Part shown: positions 10,689 to 21,789 of the stretch, in pieces
Layout: every line of letters begins with the position of its first letter
Position numbering within the stretch: position 1 is the stretch's first letter
NCBI GenBank assembly: GCA_030077755.1
Contig: JAQJZZ010000010.1
Span: forward strand, 5,952,001-6,016,000
Source of the DNA: Filosporella fistucella
Lineage: Eukaryota; Ascomycota; Leotiomycetes; Helotiales
Direction: 5' to 3'
DNA length: 64,000 nucleotides
Made by a program: the position numbers and the translations under genes
Notes under the pieces: model-generated
The model's input: the letters and a program-made list of their open reading frames with translations, nothing else
Told to the model about the DNA's origin: nothing
The model's database searches: none

Positions 10689-12544
10689 ATGGCATCTTAC
10701 AGCATGAGAGTGCTTGAATAGGCTAAGATATAAGAATCACTGGTAAAATGACTTGACATCGTGATTGAAGAATCTGCATGTTGCTCTCAGATCGTCATGC
10801 TGCCGGAACCAGAAAATGTAGGCGGATAGTGCTAACAGCAGGAAAGGAAATCTACTAAACGACAATATATCACATCTTTGTAAACTATGTTTAATCAATG
10901 AGAGAACTTGTTCAAATTTGGCTTCTTCTAAGATTGAGACTACTTACTGTCAGGAGCATGCTCATACTTCGAAGTGTTCTCACACCTCTCCATGAAAAGG
11001 GCTCCGAACTTCTGACGCAACACAACCTGGGGGTGGGAATGATGATCTCTTGTTAACCAGTCTTGTCTCAAACTATAGTTAAAGAGTTTTAAGATGCACT
11101 TGAAAATATTACTTGTAAATGTGTTTGTTAGACAGGGTGAGGTTGTGTTGCCCGTCTTGCCACACTTCATGGAAGAACAAGGATGGGCACGTGGAAAGTA
11201 ACAATAAATGTCAACCACTTGGACTTGGAACTCAATTCTTTCTCTGCAAGATAATTAGCCCTGATTCTTGACAACCTACGAGCAATATCATAAGTGAACT
11301 AAGAAGAAAGCGAAAGACAAGGATGTAGAATCGCTTCAAATCACGTGAATGCCCTGATTCCAATTGGGAAAGGTCCACTCTCGCCTGTATCCTTTTGTCG
11401 ACGACATATCTCTTCTTCCGTCATCGTCCCAATACTGTTCCCTCACAACAAGCGCTGAAATTTGTTGAGAATTCCGTATATCATCAATTTCTTGTGTTGA
11501 TCATCACTAATACTACGTTGCAGACATTTCGCACCATTTGAGCACAGTCCGAAAGCCGTTTGTTACATCTGTTGTTTCCAAAAGCTTTCAAGCTTTGACT
11601 GGCTCTCAGTAGTCCCATTCCGGCGCGTGTTGGTCTTCTATGGAGATCCGTTCACGAACTTGTCCTGGCTAGAATCGCGTCATGCACCACTACTTGCAGT
11701 ATTCACTATGACAGATGTCGTAGTGGGACCCGCGTCACTCATCCAGAAATTTCAATTGGTGTGCCACCGTTAGGCCCAAACGATCAGCTTGTTGAAGGAG
11801 CTTGTCAACGTGGAGCGCTCGTTATACCCGTCTTGACATTGTGCTTCCCGTGAAGGCTCCATGTACAATCAAGTCTCGCCAGCCCGGCATTCACTAAGCT
11901 ATATCGCCTGGAATCTGGTCATATGGCTGTGCCAAAATGCGTTAAAAGAGCCCATTTTTGGAGCCATGAAAGCTGTTGAGTGTGATCAACGACACAGTTT
12001 ATCATTTGTTGGTGACTGTTGTGATAAGCTCCCCTGTGTATTAAATGGAAGGCCTTCCCATGCTTTCCAGTATTTTTGATCTGTGTGCACTCCATGGGAG
12101 CAGCTCTACTTGCACCTCTATTTTCACGCTCTCAACGAAGAAAATGAGGGCCATGATAGTTTAGATGACATTGTCAATCGTTTTTGAGACTCCGACTAGG
12201 TCTCCAGACGAATGCACTCCTTCATTTCATTTTTGAAGTCTCTCTTTTCTCTTATTTGCTTTGCAAACTTCCTTCGACTAGTCTATCCATACCCACAACT
12301 CAATCTTTTCGTCATTGATACTCCACTTGAAGTTGACAAGCCATCAACATCGTCGAAAGTAAGACCGGCGCTGTTGAGGGAAGTTATCAACTACTCCCCA
12401 CTCAGTATGTCCCAACATGTTCCGACGACGACGAAGCAGTCTCCAGAGACCTATAAGTCTGGCACTGGTATTCTTCGTATTTCAAAACTCAAGTCACTCA
12501 TTTTCAGTAACATACACTCGTTCGTGCAATCTTTTCTATTCAAG
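10689..12544. other. Intergenic region without a supported gene
   Basis: About 1.86 kb between the O-methyltransferase and the secreted BYS1-like protein. Only short frames without domain signal are present (for example at 11861-12079). The last 300 bp must include the promoter and leader of the downstream gene. I see no RNA gene or repeat. Confidence 0.5.
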
Positions 12545-13300
12545 ATGAAGAAACCCACTGGACTCGCTGCCTGGGCAGCAGTTGTTGGCCCGTTCCTCCT
12601 CAGTACTGTTAACGCAGAAGTCTGGATCCATAACGGGTACATATTTCTTCCTCCGTTCAGTTTCAATATACTTACTTACTGTCCAAAGACACGCTGTCCC
12701 TATCTATGTCTGGCAAGCAGATGCTGGTGGTAGATGCAATTATGGTCCAGATGGGTATGTTGATTCCCAGAGATCTAAGATCACCGTTCTGTCATCTTTC
12801 GTAACCCAACTCACAAGTCCTAGCCGCTGCGACGAGCCAATGGTACTCACTCCCGGCTGTTCTGAATCCATCCCTTGGAGCCCAGAGAAACTTGGCACTA
12901 CCATCAAAATCTCCGATCGAGGAGTGCTCAACCACGAAACCCCAATCCTCGAGTTTGAGTACACCGTCGACAATGGTGGTGTCTCCGTGGACGTTTCTCT
13001 TATCAACGGCGGCGGGGCCGCGAATTTGGCTCGCCCTATTCCTGAAGCGACTGTCCGATGGCACCCTGAAGGAAATGGCTCTGAGTCCTGCAACGGAGGA
13101 ACAAGCACTTGCCCTCCTCACACTCCTTGCCCTGATGCTTATCTTTTCGACAATGATAATGAAAAGATGAAGGTATGATTCCCTTCTCGTTCTCTAGCTT
13201 CGTTTTCTGTGGCTTCCTAACCCGAATTTCGGTGCCTTAATGCTAACCTTCGCAGACTTGCACCACTCTCCCTGAACATTACCACATTATCTTCGAGTAA
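12545..13300 (+). CDS. Secreted BYS1/thaumatin-like protein, 185 aa
   Basis: Four exons (12545-12636, 12689-12754, 12818-13172, 13256-13300) sum to 558 nt. The first about 24 residues are a classical signal peptide (MKKPTGLAAWAAVVGPFLLS, cleavage near VNA-EV). The mature protein opens EVWIHNGHAVPIYVWQADAG, then GPDG, and later has GTTIKISD and PILEFEYTVDNGGVSVDVS. That order of strands resembles the fungal BYS1/thaumatin-like domain family, a secreted beta-sandwich of unclear role; the assignment is mine from motif style. Seven or more cysteines suggest disulphides. Intron 2 (12755-12817, 63 nt) is a multiple of three with no stop, so retention would insert 21 residues without breaking the frame. 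The neighbouring intergenic regions are long. Confidence 0.78.
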
Positions 13301-14569
13301 ATGTAGGACGATTTGAGAACCTGGCGTTTGGCGCGGTACATGCATTGGGAATCAAGATATTAGTCTTGCTCTTTTTATGATTTCATGTTGTTTCGCCGGA
13401 GTTGAAATGTCGGAATGGTGAATCTAAGACAGCTCAAGGCACCAGGTCTTTGTATGTCATGTCATTTTATGTAGCTGTATAGCTGTATGAAAATTACTTT
13501 TCCAATCTCAATATGCCTTGTGACAAGATAACTTTGACAACAGATTCCCACGGTGAACAAATGCAATTGATACGAGTAAGACAGTCACTGCGAGGAATAT
13601 GTGATTATTGGGACAACTCTCGCGTTCTTGGATGTACAGTTACTATAGGATTCATTTTCGGCAATGTCTATACATTTGGCTGGATTCTCGTACGACACGA
13701 CTTACTCAGTACTTGTAGCATTTCTGTGTCACAATCTGGCTGCTTCATTCATCATCTCTTAATTAATATTACCTTGATGAATGTCTTTTTTCAAATCAAG
13801 TCTAGTAGCTTGCAGGCCATCCTCCTTTGTAGTGTCAGCTAAGAGGATTCGATTATGATGATCCTAACAGCTTGAAATTACAGCTTTGAGTTTGTTCTAC
13901 CTAGCTTGAATTTCAATATCAATAAGTAATTTTTACTCCAGACTGCAGATGTAGGAGGGATTTTAAAATTCAGTCAAAGTCGAGTCTCCTAGGTGTTTAC
14001 TTTATCGAGCCATGTGAATTCCTGCTTGTAAAAGCTGGAATTAGGAAATCTAGCCCAGATAGTGTGAGCGTATAAATATGAACATACTCCTGCTAAGACG
14101 AGAATTTTTGGCATAGCTAGTCTTCCCAGTTGGAACGGTAAAGAGAACTGAGACCAAGTTCCAGAAATAGGATGTTCTAAAACTTTCGTTATTTTGATTG
14201 AACTTGGTAAGAAAGAGGGGAGTAAGAAGCAAAGATGTGGTATAGACATTTAATATGATTCGACCCAGCCAGATATTTAGACGACAGTCTAAGAATTTTT
14301 GAATATTCAATCTTCCAAATGAATACTATCATCGAAATCATTTTTGAGATATCGGACCTACTACGGCAGAGACATTGTTAGCAATGCGAGAACGGAGCGA
14401 TGATTTGAACAAAAATGACGAACAAGTTATACAGTTCTCGTTTCAGTAATCAGTACAATGAGTCATGACACAACTTTGGAACTTTGATGATCAGTATTAG
14501 AGATATTATAATATTCTTCTTCGGAGATCTATCTACCATGCGTCTCTACTATTGGGAAGATGTTTTTCC
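13301..14569. other. Intergenic, AT-rich, no supported gene
   Basis: About 1.27 kb. Frames present (13513-13842; 13989-14310) have no coding character that I can support. Nothing else is recognised. Confidence 0.5.
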
Positions 14570-14866
14570 TCAGAATAAGCAAGAAAGGATCTGAACCTCT
14601 CTCCTTGCTCTTTTACCCAGAAGATCCTCACCACTCATCTCAACTCCACTGTAACTAATGACCCCAAGCCAATCACCCGCATTGGAAAATAGGTGGTTCA
14701 AGTCCAGAAACTCCACCTCGAATGCCTCATTTCTCATGAACCAGAATCGCAATCCCATTTTCATACCAGTTCTGCCATATCCAGTAACACCGTAAACTCC
14801 GCCCCAGAAAATCGCTAAATGTGATTTTATCCCAAATGCAACGCAATGCTCACTCCGTTTCCCAGT
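14570..14866 (-). pseudogene. Coding-like fragment, probably the 3' end of a lost gene
   Basis: On the minus strand a 99-codon open stretch reads like a folded protein end: SEHCVAFGIKSHLAIFWGGV, then MGLRFWFMRNEAFEVEFLDL, then GVEMSGEDLLGKRARREVQI and a stop. The alternation of hydrophobic and charged residues, and motifs such as GKRARREV, look like real protein. There is no start codon upstream before an in-frame TAA at 14867, and no obvious exon to join. I read it as a gene remnant or an unpredicted last exon; the family is not recognised. It lies just downstream of the histidine kinase on the same strand. Confidence 0.3.
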
Positions 14867-15010
14867 TTAGCATCCTGCTAACACAATGCAGTAGATGACC
14901 AGAATAAGAACATCAAACATGCTCACAGCCATTACTCCTCTCTCGTCATTTCTCCTTGGTATACAACATCCACTCATTTGGTTGAGTGGCTCGAAATTTG
15001 CTCGGCGTGT

Positions 15011-17724
15011 TTAGCAACACGACTTAAAGTATTCTGTGATCAACCTCTCGATATCGAAAACCTTGTACGGTTTCGCCAGGAACCCAATCATTCCCGACTC
15101 TTTTGCCCTCTCCAAACAATCGCCTGTCACATCAGCCGTAACAGCAATGACCTTGACTTCTTCGCCCTCCATTCTAGCCATCTCTAGAATTTTGCTTGAA
15201 GCCTCGTAACCGTCCATATTCGGCATCCAAATATCCATAAGGACTGCATTGAATCGCTGAGACGGTGGTCTGGAGAGAGACTCTTTGTATTGCTTCACAG
15301 CTTCCGCACCGTCGAAAGCGATGGTTATGGCCGATGCAGCGTATCCTAACTTGGCAAGTGACCCGATTGCAACATTGCGATTTATGGCGTTGTCTTCGGC
15401 AATCAATATGTTGAGTGGATATTGAGCAGCGAGTTTAGAATTGAACGCGATGCGTTTCCGTGAAGGCAGTTTCGTTTTTGCTGGTGCTGGCTGAGGCAGA
15501 ATACTAAATGTATCAGGAACACAAATAGGGGCTGACAAGTCAGGCCAAGAGCCAGGACGGAGCTGTGAAGCCGTAGGAGGAGGTGTGCCAATAAGAGGTG
15601 TGTGGCTGTCGTCGCCATACAATGTAGATATAGGTAGACGAATGAGGAATTCGGAACCTTTTGATGGCCCTTCTGTTTCGGATCTCTCCAAAGTTACATC
15701 TCCGCCAAGATGCTTCCGAACATGAGCCTTGGCATTGAATAAGCTCAAGCCAAGACCATCCCTTGCTCTACTGATAGACGCATCTTCTTGAAAGTGAGGC
15801 TTGAAAAGGTTTGTCCTGGATCCCTGAGCAATTCCGCACCCTGTGTCGACGACCCAGATCTCTATGACTTGAATTGCCCAGCAGACTTTCACTGTAATTC
15901 GAATCGTTCCTCGTTCCGTAAATTTGATGGCATTGTCAACCAGCTTCTGGAGTGCGAATTGGAGGGGTTGTTCCTCAGTGATAATGACATCAGGTACATC
16001 CGTTTCAATCTCTACCACGATTGTCCTGTCTTGGACCTCACCTCTTGACCCTATAGTTTTCACATCTATACTCTCGCCAAGCTCCGTCTCGCTATGTATT
16101 TCACTAGTAGGGTGCCCATTCCTAAGAGCTTCATTCACCAAGCTCCGCATAAATTCACGAGTAAATATGCGTCGATGGGTAGGATTCAATAGTTCTGGAG
16201 ATATTATCGGACTCCGTGAGAGAGGAGACTCCTTAGGTGAAGCTAATTTCGATGAGATCGAATCACCAAATTCTGTAACTGCAATCGATGGCCCGTTTGT
16301 ACTTGCTTCTTCAAAGTGGATGGTCTCGATGATTTCTGCCTCGGACAGCCTAAACATCCGTTTTAATGGTGGACCAGCGAGAGGATCAGTTTCTTCTCGT
16401 TCATGCTTCCCTAGTAACGGAGGTGTTAAACTTTCGGAAATGATCGTTGGGCTGTGAAGACAAGATGATGCAGGTGGTGTGGCCAATCCTTTTCGAATTT
16501 CGTTGGGTGAGAGTGGTGTTTCTGGCATTTGCATGTTAAGATCATAAGCATGAACGACATTATCAGCGGCTTCCACTGCCCTCCTAGAGCTGTCTGATGG
16601 ACTATTAGCTTAAATTAATCATCAAGAGTAAATATCATACCTTGAACAACCTCAATGTGACTCTTGAGATCTTCAAAGACAGACTTCACACACTCGCTCT
16701 TCTCTTTCGACATGGCATCGAGGACGGTTGAGTACATGATATCCAACATGCCGACAACTCCTTGCATTGGCGTTCTTAACTCGTGGGAGAGACTTCGAGC
16801 ATAAGGCTTAAGTGATTGCGATGCAGTAATGGCTGATAAAGGTATGACCTTGGCTGACTTTGATTCTGGTGCTGAAACTTCCTTTGCGAAACCTCTGCCT
16901 TCCAAAATCCGTTGCAGAATCATATCCTCGAGTGAGTGAAGGAACATCTCGATGAATGACCAACCCAAAGTCCTGTTAAGGGCACCTTCCGTTGACCATA
17001 TCATGCCAAAATGAGCGAAGCATTTTCCTTCTGTGAATAGAGGCACCCCAATGTAGGCTTCAGACTGTTTCCAGGGCATTGCATTCGGGTTGTTTGGTAG
17101 AAATTCCGCCATTCTCTCGGGTAAGATAAAGACCTTGTCGTGTCTCATATGAGCACACGGAGTTCCATAAGCATGATATCGGTAGTCTCGATATAATTCC
17201 TTTACGTCGGCACCATTGTTGACATAAAGGGCAACACCCATCAAACAAGACCCAGGTTCGCCAAGCTCTGGCATCTCAACAGCACTGTCTTGATCATCAA
17301 CAAGCATACGCTTGGCAACGAAACCACATTGAGCACTAGTAATATCACACATTTCCTCCATCAAGAGGCCCCAAAAGTCGTGTGTCGAAGCATTTCTCAG
17401 TTTAGATTTGAGTTTAACCAGCCTTTCTGTAGCATTGCTTTCAGACGAAGGAAAGTATTGTCGTAATACGTCTTTGAATCCATCATCTTCTCCATGAAGT
17501 ATTGAGTCGTTCCCAAAATCCGGTAAGCAAAGGGTTGACCTATCAATCAGATCTCGTTGTGGTGTTTCCCTCCCAGGGATTGTTTCCATCTCCTCCACCA
17601 TTCGGCGTGTAGGTTGACTCTTTGCGTCCACTTCGAAACGTACTCTTTGCCTCAGCGGTCTATACATTCGAGGACCGCTGGGTCTTGCTTCAAGAGCGTT
17701 CGGATGAGGCTGTATTCCGTGCAT
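15011..17724 (-). CDS. Hybrid histidine kinase (GAF-like, HisKA, HATPase, receiver), 888 aa
   Basis: A multistep phosphorelay sensor that should autophosphorylate on His and pass the phosphate to its own Asp, then to an HPt protein. Two exons (16641-17724, 15011-16593; 2,667 nt) flank a 47-nt intron. The N-terminus has a GAF-like sensor region (about residues 90-270, for example EAYIGVPLFTEGKCFAHFGM). The H-box is SHELRTPMQG with His314. The N-box is LVDNAIKF (about 577-584), then DTGCGI and DGLGLSL. The receiver has the acidic pair in LIAEDN (about 761-762), phospho-acceptor Asp815 in VLMDIWMPNMDG, and the conserved Thr and Lys in VIAVTADV and LAKPY. No membrane segment is seen, so it is probably cytosolic. 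H-box and N-box lie about 265 residues apart, much farther than usual; the insert is Ser/Pro-rich. All catalytic residues are present. Confidence 0.93.
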
Positions 17725-20700
17725 CCCACAATGCTGTTATGCCAATGTGAGGGACGCATGCGGTGCTGACAATCCCCTCTTGCCGGTGACACAAGATGAT
17801 AAATCAGGCCAGCGGCAGAGCAATGAATGTAATCAATGAGAGGATGTTTGTTGGATATTGTTCTTCCCGAGTCCCAACGGAATGGTAACAATTCCTCCAC
17901 AGTGAGGCTCGATGATGATCGTATACCGGGAGGCAGGTCTTGATGTGATAGGAAGGAATTTGGTAGGTTGTAGTAAACAAGGTACGGATGTATATGCCGA
18001 GTCTGCTGGGAGCTCTAGAGGCAAGTTTCGAGGTAACGGAACCGTTCCTTGGTCTGAAGCAGCACAAATGACAGGATGTGGAGGTGATAGAGCAGGCTGG
18101 ATTCGATGTACGGATATTGGTCGACTGGATGAGGTAGGGGAAGTTTACAGAGTGGGTGTTCGAAGATTGGTGGTGATGAGAGAGAATTGTTTGGTTCCGT
18201 AGAGGTACTGGTGGTAACTCGTAGACGGTTGGTGGTACTGGCCGTATCCTGGGGTGCGGCACTGAAGAAGATGGAGTTCTAGACCTCGATGTTTGACGAA
18301 CTTTCAGTGTGCCACGAACGGAGCATCTTGGCACAGCCTTTCGCCTGGCTCGACCCTGTAGTGTGGAAGGTGTGCAGCAGGGGAGGGAAGAAAGAAGGAC
18401 GGGGGTCAGCGAAGTAATCGGGACGATGATGGTTCGAATTGGGAGAGTAGCTCGAGCGGTTTGCTGGTGGTGGAGGCTCGTCCGGAAAGGATCAACGTCA
18501 GACCTTGCCAGAAACAAGGTCAGATCAACGACGAGAGACGAGGCGGACCGAGAGAAGGGAAAGAAAAGGAAGAATATGAAGAGCCAAGTACCCAAGAGAG
18601 GAAATGGCCTGATTGGGGATGCAGAAAGCTGTCGTGTCAGTAAGGAAGGGAGTGGTAGTGGGGAGCAGAGGAAGAGCAGAGAAGAGTGCAAGTGAGAAAA
18701 GCAAAAGGACAGAAGGGGGTGATTGCTTTGCGTGTGCACGAGGTAGGGTAAGGTAGGTAGCTGTGAGAGCAACAATGAGCAGGCAGGTAGGAAGGTAGGT
18801 AGGTAGGTCGGTTGCAAGAGGATATGGAGTTGAAGGTGTATCCGTAACCAAGTAGCAGTGATGGATGATGGATCTGATCTTACCATACCTACCTGCAGTG
18901 CAGTACCGTACTGTAAAGAGGGCACGCAAAGACAGTGCCATGCTGAGCCAACCATGCCAGAGCCAGAACCAAAGTGTGTAGGAGTGCACGGCAAGCTGCA
19001 GTTCGCAGTTGCAATTGTTGTTGTGGTGTGTGTGGTCTCTGCGATCTCTCTGTGGTGCAGGAAGAGTATTCCGTATCCTGGGCTCTCATCAGTGCCCCTG
19101 TTCGTCTAGACCGCTCTGCGAAGCCAACTCAATGCAGCCAGCCCGGCCCCCAGTACGGTAAGGTAAGGTATGGAAGTTGGTATGGCCCACTCTCAAATTC
19201 TCTCAGTCCTTTGTCGCTCCTTGTCTTGTCTCGCCCATCCCACCACATCCATCACCTACCCACGTCTCTGACCCTCAACACCGACACAACGGCCTAGACC
19301 CTACACAAAATCATCGTGCACTCCACACCTAGCCTTATCCGCCCAAGTGCAAATCTTCCCACGGTCGAGGCCGAGACAGATGCTTCACTTGCTGACTCCC
19401 GTCAAGGAACTACTAGTAATACACACACAATCGAGAACGAAACCACCACCACCGTCATTGACTCAGGAACATCAAAGTGCGAGGAATGGAGGATATATGC
19501 ATCCATACTTCTGTCCAGCGAAAAAGACAGTTGGGCCCGTTGTTGCGTCTATTTTTGGTGGAACGCGGCCTGGGCGAAGAATGGAAAAACACAATCGAGG
19601 AGCTCGAGCTCCCTGTGAGGGGTATCGCGGCATGTCAAGTACACACGGTCACCTTTAGCCTTCAAGCTTGTGGGCTTTCGGGACGGACAATTGATATCAC
19701 GATGTCCAATACCTTTTTCGAAGAATTGGAACGCTACTTTCGATCGACCCAGTACTGGCTATTTACCGTGGCGCGAGAACAATAATTGGAATAATTGAGA
19801 GTAGGGAGAAATTGGTCATTTATTCAATTGACATCTATTGTGGAGAGCCACCGCATACGACAAGAATCACGATACTAATCAGTTCCTCAGCTGGAGCAAA
19901 TCGAGCCATGGAGTGCGATATTAACTGGCCTTTGCCAGTATCACTACTGACTCAATGCGCGCCAAGCTTGTTGCTGTCAAGTCTGTTGGTTCAAAATGAA
20001 GCCAAGTCGTCATCTCGTCTCTCGACATACCCAATTCTCATTATTAGCATATATTGTTGCTTCATGTGGAATCCTAGAAGGCTGGAATACCAGTACCTTC
20101 CAGCATTAGTCGTTTCTCCACTGGTATGCTTCACCGTCGGGCATACCACCGATATTCCGATGGACTTCAATTCCTCGATCTGATTTCGATATCAACAGAA
20201 TAGGCTTTTGAAAAGGCCATTGGTAGGTTCTTTTGCTGCTGCCCTGTACAGTTATTGGACCCCTTTTCTCCGTTTGGTGATTCCAGTGCATTTGACCACA
20301 CCCTCATCGAATAACAATCGTCAAGCTTATCTGATTCGCCCTTTGCTCGACTATCTCACCCTTTCTCTCTCCAGAACTTGAGACAGAACTCGAAATTGCA
20401 GAAACGCATCATTGCTGCATGTGGTTCCTCTTGATATCTTGTACCAGCTGATTGGTGTCACGAATCTTCAGAAGCACACCTTTCTATCAAACGTTTTCTT
20501 TTGTGACAACCCCCCGCGCGTTCCAGAGCGGGCCGTGGTCAGCCACCAGAATTAGTCGCAAATATGGCTGATGGGATTTCCAACTTCCGTTCTTTGGCAA
20601 CGCCTTCTCTCGGAAATCACGGCAGTGTAGTGGTATTGGTTCAATAGTCTGCCGGCGTCAAAATAGACTTCCTCAGCTTTACATTTTGGCTGAAAGAGCA

Positions 20701-21789
20701 GGTTTCCTGAAAGCCTTTAGGAAGCCATCTGTTTTAGCCTTCTCGAGTAACAATGGTTGCTGGTAACACACTGGGGGTTGGGATACCTCAGCAGACAATT
20801 ATGCTCGAATATTTGTTCAAGCCATGGCATCAGTAGCGAAGAAGCTGAGCTGGTGAGTCTGCATGATTTTCACTTAATATTTCTTTTCTTTTGAGTTTGT
20901 GCGGAGCTTCAGGAACCGCTACCCCCGCAATCGTCGATCTCGTGCTTCATTTGATACATCATATTACGGACGCAAAGCCGTTACGTTCCATTTAGCATTA
21001 CCTTTTCCTTAACGATCACAGAGATGTCTCATAACTTCCCCGAACGCCTCAAAACTTAGTATCGTCATTTGGAGTGATTCAGTTCAGCTTGAACTGTTCG
21101 GGCAATCACTCATCTGGTTGGTTACAGAGTTATGAGGTGAGGGATGAGTGGAACGACTATCACGAGATTATGGCATTACAACTGTTCATTCTCAGTCATA
21201 TGCTGATACTTGAGAAACTGTTTTTCTTCATATACCTGCGCAATGTCACTGTCTCTCTCTGATTGTGCAAGCTCTTGCCCAGCAGTATATTTTTGCGTCC
21301 AAGTCCTGGTATCAGATGTGAAGCTGGTTCAGACTATGCTGATGCAGGTCTACTCAAGTAGAGACGGGATTATAGAATACCCAAATAAGGGGACTTCGGT
21401 CCGAAAAAGGGGAGTTGGGTCGTGTTCTCAAGAAGATATTGTTCCCTCGGTATACGGTCTACAAGAAAAAACGAACTTCTCAATCAAAATCCTCTTGGGT
21501 GCCCCAAAGAACCATCAAACCTATTTATTTTCAGATTTTAGTCTCCCTCCCATATGACAGTAGAATAGTTCACCAAGTAGCTATAATCTGCCAAACTTAT
21601 GCGACCCACGTGACGTGAATCAAAGGCGGTCTACAGCGGCAGCCTTACCAAATCCAGCAATGACGCTCATCGGAAAGTTGACACAAATCCAGTCAGCCTC
21701 GTAACCACAACAGCCATGTTGAACAAAATATTTGGCCAAAATGCCACGCAACCTCCAATTTGAATCCGAAGCTTCCCTAATACTACAAT
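17725..21789. other. Four-kilobase gene-poor region with purine-rich and GGTA-repeat tract
   Basis: This is the longest gap in the first half of the window. It lies between two divergent genes and must hold both promoters. From about 17,900 to 19,000 the plus strand is purine-rich, which makes long stop-free frames on the minus strand (17804-18994) that are low-complexity and not credible proteins. Tandem TAGG/GGTA units occur near 18,740-18,815 and again near 19,155-19,175. Frames at 19316-19785 are short and unsupported. A long 5' leader of the kinase gene may cover part of it. I cannot support any gene here. Confidence 0.5.

Noticed and set aside
17804..18994. A 396-codon minus-strand frame upstream of the histidine kinase
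   Set aside because: It lies in a purine-rich (minus-strand pyrimidine-rich) tract with GGTA repeats, where stops are rare by composition. The product is Ser/Thr/Leu/Pro low-complexity text with no domain, and an overlapping frame on the plus strand is equally open.
19316..19785. Three overlapping plus-strand frames of about 100 codons
   Set aside because: All three frames are open in the same stretch, so openness reflects composition; none has a domain, and no splice join improved them.
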